A DNA stretch of 64,000 nucleotides from Spirosoma montaniterrae. GTDB lineage: Bacteria; Bacteroidota; Bacteroidia; Cytophagales; Spirosomataceae. Positions 59,184-64,000 of the stretch are shown here, one piece after another. The position numbers and the translations under genes were made by a program. Within the stretch, counting starts at the first letter, position 1; each line of letters begins with the position of its first letter. The notes beneath the pieces are model-generated. The model did no database searches. It saw only the letters and a list, made by a program, of their open reading frames with translations, and was not told the origin of the DNA. The stretch spans positions 1,488,001 to 1,552,000 of the forward strand of contig NZ_CP014263.1 in the NCBI RefSeq assembly GCF_001988955.1, in the 5' to 3' direction.

Positions 59184-61439
59184 ATGGACGCTACCGAATC
59201 CCTCCCCACGCTTGATACCGCCCGCAAACTGGGCCTGCTTCCCGACGAGTTTGACCGCATTCAGGAAATTTTAGGTCGTCGGCCCAACTTTACCGAACTG
59301 AGCATTTTCTCGGTGATGTGGTCGGAACACTGCTCGTACAAAAACTCGATTGTCTGGCTCAAAACCTTGCCCCGCGATGGTGACCGGATGCTGGCGAAGG
59401 CGGGCGAAGAAAACGCCGGATTGGTCGATATTGGCGATGGACTGGCTTGCTCATTCAAAATAGAATCACACAACCACCCGTCGGCACTCGAACCTTATCA
59501 GGGCGCGGCAACGGGTGTAGGCGGCATCAACCGCGATATTTTTACGATGGGTGCCCGGCCTATTGCCCAACTGAACTCGCTGCGGTTTGGCGATTTGACA
59601 CTGGCAAAAACCAAGCGGCTGCTGCGGGGCGTGGTAAAAGGCATTGGCGATTATGGTAACGCCTTCGGTATTCCGACCGTTGGGGGCGAGTTGTATTTCG
59701 ATGACTGCTACAACACCAATCCGCTCGTAAACGCCTTTTCGGCGGGTATCGTAAAAGTTGGAAACGTAGCGAAGGCTACAAGCTACGGCGTTGGTAATCC
59801 GGTGTTTATCGTTGGGTCGGCAACGGGAAAAGACGGCATTCACGGAGCTACGTTTGCGTCGGAGGATATTTCAGCAGCCTCGACCGACAAGTTGCCCGCC
59901 GTGCAGGTCGGCGATCCGTTCATGGAAAAACTCCTGCTCGAAGCTACGCTCGAAATCATCGCAACGGGCTATGTAATTGGTATTCAGGACATGGGCGCGG
60001 CTGGTATCATCTGCTCGACTTCGGAGATGAGCGCGAAAGGTGAGCATGGCATGGTAATCGACCTCGACAAAGTGCCAACGCGCCAGCCCAACATGCAGCC
60101 GTTCGAGATTCTGCTGTCGGAGTCGCAGGAGCGGATGCTGGTAGTGATTGAAAAAGGTAAAGAACACATCATTCAGCAGATTTTTGACAAGTGGGACCTC
60201 AACTGCGCCCAGATTGGTGAGGTAACGGCCCCCGGCCCCGACGGTATTGGCCGACTGCATTTTTACCGCTACGGCGAGTTGGTGGCCGACGTGCCTGCCC
60301 ACGATCTCGTGCTGGGTGGTGGTGCGCCCCAATATCACCGCGAGTACCGCGAACCGGCTTATATCAAAGAGTTCTCAACATTCGACATCGCCGACGTTGA
60401 CGACCTCGACACCGATGAACTGCCCGACGTAGCGCGGCACCTCCTGAGCCACCCGAATATCTGTTCGCGCAGATGGGTGTATGAGCAATACGACTCGATG
60501 GTTGGCACGGCCAACCGCAGCACCAACGCGCCATCCGACGCGGCAGTAGTGCGCATCAAAACCCCCGAAACGGGCCTGAGCAACAAATCGATTGTCATTA
60601 CGGTCGACTGCAACAGTCGCTACGTAAACGCCAATCCGCGCCGGGGGGCTATGATTGCTGTAGCCGAAGCGGCCCGCAATATCGTCTGTAGCGGGGGCGA
60701 ACCGCTGGCCGTCACCAACAACCTGAACTTTGGCAACCCCTACGTACCGGAAGTCTACTGGCATTTTGTGGAAGCCGTGCAGGGCATGGGCGAAGCCTGT
60801 CGCCGGTTCAGCACGCCAGTTACGGGCGGCAACGTCAGCTTTTATAACCAAAGCTCCGACGACGGACCGGTGTTCCCAACGCCCACTATCGGTATGCTTG
60901 GTCTGATGGACGACCCCAGCCACCAGATGACGCTCAACTTTAAAAACGAAGGCGATGTTATTTTCTTAGTCGGCCCGTCGGCCAACGACATTGCTTCGTC
61001 GGAGTATCTGTATTCGTACCGGGGCATCAAGGCTTCGCCCGCGCCTGTGTTCGATTTTGGCGATGAGTGGCAGGTGCAGGAAGGCATCAAAACCATGATT
61101 CGGAATGGCTGGCTGCAATCGGCGCACGACGTTTCGGACGGAGGTTTGTTCGTTACACTGGCCGAGTCGGCGATGGCGGGCGGCACAGGGTTTTCAATCC
61201 AGACAGATGACCGGTACAGAACCGATGCGTTTTTGTTCGGCGAAAGCCAGAGCCGTGTCGTGATTTCGGTAGCACCGGAGTTCGTAAACGAAGTGGAAAG
61301 CTACCTGACCGAAGGCACGCCATTCGTTAAACTCGGCACCGTTACGACCCACGACTTCGTCGTGGATGGCACTGCCGTGCTGACCACCGCTGAGGCCAAA
61401 AATCTGTACGACAACGCCTTAGGTCGAATTATGGCGTAA
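59184..61439 (+). CDS. purL: Phosphoribosylformylglycinamidine synthase subunit PurL
   Basis: 751 residues from ATG 59184, the small PurL form that works with PurS and Pur[12 protein letters not shown] (~residues 42-52), the [21 protein letters not shown] block, and [24 protein letters not shown] are the ATP and FGAR-binding hallmarks. Codons upstream to 59124 lie in the repeat and are rejected. Fourth step of purine synthesis. No other pur gene is near. Confidence 0.95.
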   Translation: MDATESLPTLDTARKLGLLPDEFDRIQEILGRRPNFTELSIFSVMWSEHCSYKNSIVWLKTLPRDGDRMLAKAGEENAGLVDIGDGLACSFKIESHNHPSALEPYQGAATGVGGINRDIFTMGARPIAQLNSLRFGDLTLAKTKRLLRGVVKGIGDYGNAFGIPTVGGELYFDDCYNTNPLVNAFSAGIVKVGNVAKATSYGVGNPVFIVGSATGKDGIHGATFASEDISAASTDKLPAVQVGDPFMEKLLLEATLEIIATGYVIGIQDMGAAGIICSTSEMSAKGEHGMVIDLDKVPTRQPNMQPFEILLSESQERMLVVIEKGKEHIIQQIFDKWDLNCAQIGEVTAPGPDGIGRLHFYRYGELVADVPAHDLVLGGGAPQYHREYREPAYIKEFSTFDIADVDDLDTDELPDVARHLLSHPNICSRRWVYEQYDSMVGTANRSTNAPSDAAVVRIKTPETGLSNKSIVITVDCNSRYVNANPRRGAMIAVAEAARNIVCSGGEPLAVTNNLNFGNPYVPEVYWHFVEAVQGMGEACRRFSTPVTGGNVSFYNQSSDDGPVFPTPTIGMLGLMDDPSHQMTLNFKNEGDVIFLVGPSANDIASSEYLYSYRGIKASPAPVFDFGDEWQVQEGIKTMIRNGWLQSAHDVSDGGLFVTLAESAMAGGTGFSIQTDDRYRTDAFLFGESQSRVVISVAPEFVNEVESYLTEGTPFVKLGTVTTHDFVVDGTAVLTTAEAKNLYDNALGRIMA

Positions 61440-61441
61440 GT

Positions 61442-62356
61442 ATGGCGGAAAATATTCACGACAAGTTTTTCAAAGAAAACTTTTCACGTCATGATATTGC
61501 GCTGGCATTTGTGGAAGAGGTGTTTCCTGCTTCATTGCTCAAAAAGCTAAAACTGGAAACATTTGCCTTAAGTAACGCATCATACGTTGATACAACGCTG
61601 GAAGAGTATTTCGCCGATATTGTTTATTCGTGTCGGTATGACGATGAACAATCGCTTGAAATAGCAATTTTGTTCGAGCATAAAAGCTATAAGGAAACAT
61701 ACCCGCATTTTCAACTGCTGCGTTATTTACTCAACAGTTGGGAACAGGCCCGCAAACAAAATCAGTTGCCAACGTTGCTGATTCCGATAATTATTTATCA
61801 TGGCAAAGCTCGTTGGAACTATGAACCCTTGCGATCTTATTTTGGCGTGGTGGATGACAACCTGAGTCGGTTTGTGCCAGATTTTGAGTATTTGCTGTTT
61901 GATATTTCCCGCCATACTGATGATGAGATACTCGGTTTCAGAAATCGATTTCTGGCTACTTCATTATTTCTGATGAAACACAGGGAAAATGAGCAGCGAT
62001 TGCTGGCTCAACGGGATCGACTATTTGTCTGGCTGGAAGATATATCAGACCTGCAAACCGGAAGCAACTACTTGCAGGCAACCCTTGTTTATCTATTCAG
62101 AAATCTTGATTTTAGAACCAAAGAGTTTTATCAACAACTATTTTCAACGCCACGTAATAGTCAGAAAGCCATGAGTACGTATGATTATCTCATAGAAGAA
62201 GGTCGTAAAGAGGGCCGGTTGGAAGTTGTGGTTGCTTTTCTCAAAATGGCTTACCAGCAGGGCATCGACATAACGAAGTTCCTGAATCAGGACTACGGCT
62301 TGCCAAAAGAACAGGTACAGGTAGTTGTTGACAAGATTAAAAAAGGACAATTATAG
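61442..62356 (+). CDS. Rpn family recombination-promoting nuclease
   Basis: 304 residues, 2 bases after purL. HDKFFKENFSR at the start and a PD-(D/E)XK site: YFADIVYSC (Asp) and ILFEHKSYKE (Glu-x-Lys), then EGRKEGRLEVV near the C-terminus, typical of Rpn/PD-(D/E)XK transposase-derived proteins. In E. coli, Rpn proteins promote RecA-independent transfer of DNA. AT-rich: 62101-62160 has about 18 G or C in 60 bases, so probably acquired. Coupled to purL by position only. Confidence 0.88.
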   Translation: MAENIHDKFFKENFSRHDIALAFVEEVFPASLLKKLKLETFALSNASYVDTTLEEYFADIVYSCRYDDEQSLEIAILFEHKSYKETYPHFQLLRYLLNSWEQARKQNQLPTLLIPIIIYHGKARWNYEPLRSYFGVVDDNLSRFVPDFEYLLFDISRHTDDEILGFRNRFLATSLFLMKHRENEQRLLAQRDRLFVWLEDISDLQTGSNYLQATLVYLFRNLDFRTKEFYQQLFSTPRNSQKAMSTYDYLIEEGRKEGRLEVVVAFLKMAYQQGIDITKFLNQDYGLPKEQVQVVVDKIKKGQL

Positions 62357-62406
62357 TAGTTATTAACCGTTTACGAGTACCTCGAACTGGAAGAAAAGTC
62401 CGACGC

Positions 62407-63207
62407 ATGACCCACGATTTAGCCCAGCTTACCGACAGTATCTGCACCATTGCCCGCCATGCCGGGGCGTTTCTGATGGCCGAACGCGCCAAATTTCAGC
62501 GCGACGCCATCGAATACAAAGGGCTGAACAACTTAGTTTCTTACGTCGATAAAGAAACCGAAAAACAGTTGGTAGCCCGCCTGCACGACCTGCTGCCTGA
62601 AGCCGGGTTTATTACCGAAGAAGGCACCACCGGCACCACTGCCGACCAAACGGCCCTGAACTGGATCATCGACCCACTCGACGGTACGGCCAACTTCATT
62701 CACGGCCTGCCCGTATTCTCGGTTAGTATCGGGCTGGCGCAGGGCAAAACGCCCATTGCCGGCGTGGTGTATGACCCCAACCGCGACGAATGTTTTTCGG
62801 CCTGGCAGAACGGGGGAGCGTATTGCAACGGACAGAAAATCAGCGTATCACCCGCGCAGTTGCTGGGCGAGAGCCTTATTGCAACGGGTTTTCCGTATTA
62901 TAAATTCGAGGAAATGTCGGTCTATCTGCGTATTCTGGAAGACCTCATGCAGCGAACGCACGGCCTGCGTCGGTTAGGGTCGGCGGCTATCGATCTGGCG
63001 TATGTGGCCGCCGGGCGTTTCGAGGCTTTTTACGAATATAACCTTAACTCGTGGGATATGGCGGCTGGCGTGTTGCTCGTGCGTGAAGCCGGTGGTATCG
63101 TCACTGACTTCGAGGGTGGCAACGAGTTTCTGTTCCGGGGCGACGTAATTGCCGGTTGTGGAATGCAACCCGAACTGCTGGCAGCTATTCAGGAATTTTG
63201 GATATAA
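62407..63207 (+). CDS. suhB: Inositol monophosphatase family protein
   Basis: 266 residues. Metal-binding EEGTTG (~residues 74-79), the IDPLDGTANF signature (~90-99), and WDMAAGVLLVREAGG (~ 218-232). Hydrolyses inositol or related phosphates; SuhB in enterics also aids ribosomal RNA transcription. The gene symbol follows the general family name; the substrate is not shown. Confidence 0.9.
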   Translation: MTHDLAQLTDSICTIARHAGAFLMAERAKFQRDAIEYKGLNNLVSYVDKETEKQLVARLHDLLPEAGFITEEGTTGTTADQTALNWIIDPLDGTANFIHGLPVFSVSIGLAQGKTPIAGVVYDPNRDECFSAWQNGGAYCNGQKISVSPAQLLGESLIATGFPYYKFEEMSVYLRILEDLMQRTHGLRRLGSAAIDLAYVAAGRFEAFYEYNLNSWDMAAGVLLVREAGGIVTDFEGGNEFLFRGDVIAGCGMQPELLAAIQEFWI

Positions 63208-63225
63208 ATGGGTTGTTACATAGCG

Positions 63226-63313
63226 GTTGTTACACAGAGATACACAGAGGTAAAGGAGACACGCAGAGGTCTCCATGAGACTCTTTTTACTCCGTGTATC
63301 TCTGTGTAACAAC
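63226..63313. repeat. Intergenic inverted repeat, CACAGAGATACAC word family
   Basis: Outer arms GTTGTTACACAGAGATACAC and GTGTATCTCTGTGTAACAAC are exactly complementary (20 bp), with GGAGAC/GTCTCC-like inner words. It lies between the SuhB-like and YfiT-like genes. Same family as 15177 and 19332. Confidence 0.87.
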
Positions 63314-63334
63314 CACTGTGTACAATCTATCATC

Positions 63335-63871
63335 ATGCAAAATATCGACGCCCTCCGTTATCCCATTGGCGAATTTGTTTACGGCCAGTCGTATACACCC
63401 GAACAAACCGAGCAGCACGTCGCAGCCATTGCCAGTTTTCCGATAAAACTAACTGAACTCGCAGGTAAATGGGGTGATGACCGGCTCGACACGCCCTACC
63501 GACCCGACGGCTGGACGGTGCGGCAGTTGGTGCACCATATCGCCGACAGCCACATGAACGGCTATATCCGCACCAAACTGGCCTTAACCGAAACAAATCC
63601 AACCATCAAACCCTACGAAGAAGGTGACTGGGCGAAACTGCCCGATTCGTTGCTCGACATTGCTCTATCATTAGTCATTCTGCGGAATCTGCACCAACGC
63701 TGGGCCACTGTGCTGGGTTCTCTTTCTGAAAATGAGTTGCAACGTACCTTCTTTCATCCGGGTAGTCAGGTCACGTACACGCTTGCCGAACAGGTTGCCC
63801 ATTACGCGTGGCACGGCGAACACCACTACCAGCATATCTACCGACTGGCGCAACGGAACGGATGGGCCTGA
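63335..63871 (+). CDS. YfiT-type DinB superfamily protein
   Basis: 178 residues from ATG 63335 (MQNIDALRYP). RPDGWTVRQLVHHIADSHMN (His68 region) and YAWHGEHHYQHI supply the metal-binding histidines of the YfiT/BstA branch, bacillithiol- or similar thiol-dependent transferases and putative hydrolases. The preceding in-frame codons fall in the repeat and are rejected. A second DinB member is at 6563. Confidence 0.88.
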   Translation: MQNIDALRYPIGEFVYGQSYTPEQTEQHVAAIASFPIKLTELAGKWGDDRLDTPYRPDGWTVRQLVHHIADSHMNGYIRTKLALTETNPTIKPYEEGDWAKLPDSLLDIALSLVILRNLHQRWATVLGSLSENELQRTFFHPGSQVTYTLAEQVAHYAWHGEHHYQHIYRLAQRNGWA

Positions 63872-63889
63872 AAAAATTGTTCGGTGTTT

Positions 63890-64000
63890 ATGCAGCAGCT
63901 CATTATTTTTCTCGCTTTCCTGGCCGCGCTGGTTTACTTAGGCAACCGGGCCTATCGCAGCTTTGTCAAAAAAGAAGCGGGCTGCGGCAAAAATTGTGGC
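63890..64000 (+). CDS. FeoB-associated Cys-rich membrane protein (partial)
   Basis: Starts at ATG 63890 and runs off the window after 37 codons. One N-terminal membrane segment (LIIFLAFLAALVYLGNRAY) followed by KKEAGCGKNCG, the beginning of the Cys-rich tail typical of small proteins beside feoB. The continuation is outside the window. Confidence 0.72.
   Translation, partial: MQQLIIFLAFLAALVYLGNRAYRSFVKKEAGCGKNCG

Overview
The window looks like a chromosomal segment from a Cytophagales bacterium (Bacteroidota), close to Spirosoma and its relatives. Several lines support this. Starts mostly lack Shine-Dalgarno sequences. The promoters I can find follow the Bacteroidota pattern TTG, 18-21 bp, TAnnTTTG. 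Conserved Bacteroidota gene orders are present: ftsX-DUF3098-uppP-truB-ribF, two parvulin isomerases followed by MoxR, and an ECF sigma/anti-sigma/Spy-like trio. Base composition is roughly half GC, with a few clearly AT-rich patches. I did not assign a species.

Layout. 1-3.4 kb: SixA phosphatase, a tRNA-Thr with an unusually long variable arm, and a DUF349 protein. 3.4-9.5 kb: pdxH, folD, truA, a MobA-like nucleotidyltransferase, a DinB protein and a GH65 phosphorylase. 9.5-12.9 kb: FkbM methyltransferase, CorA and a GH32 fructan hydrolase. 13-17 kb: the ftsX-DUF3098-uppP-truB-ribF operon. 17-24.6 kb: HI0933-type flavoprotein, secreted nuclease, a secreted amidotransferase-like protein, MacB-type permease and a multi-PAS histidine kinase. 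24.7-33.6 kb: tRNA-Leu, a 1143-residue propeller/HEAT/cytochrome c fusion, then a run of gapN-like dehydrogenase, SPFH protein, zinc-ribbon protein and ABC ATPase. 33.7-39.6 kb (minus strand): MoxR, two parvulins and two small proteins. 39.8-44.4 kb: agmatine deiminase, HAD phosphatase, GAF protein, DUF1080 protein and mnmA. 44.6-48.5 kb: a TrpF-like protein lacking the catalytic residues, PspC/LiaF-like membrane proteins and the ECF sigma trio. 48.6-52.1 kb: a split transketolase whose two subunit genes are separated by an AT-rich ATPase plus TOPRIM-like nuclease pair (candidate defence module). 52.2-59 kb: Bcp peroxiredoxin, M23 peptidase, YoeB-type toxin-antitoxin, FAH-family hydrolase, M48 peptidase, a small membrane protein, an Arr rifampin ADP-ribosyltransferase and a VWA protein. 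59-64 kb: purL, Rpn nuclease, SuhB-like phosphatase, a YfiT/DinB protein and the start of a FeoB-associated Cys-rich protein.

The most striking feature is not a gene. Many of the intergenic spacers are filled almost edge to edge by large imperfect hairpins whose arms are built from short reiterated words. The words differ between spacers but recur as families: CACAGAGATACAC, GTTGTAGAGTTG, GATTGACTGATTGA, GATGAGTGATGA, GTAGAGACGCAA. I count about sixteen such elements. Several reach into or supply the stop codon of the neighbouring gene. Together with the transketolase-embedded ATPase/nuclease pair, they are the main candidates for undescribed biology here.
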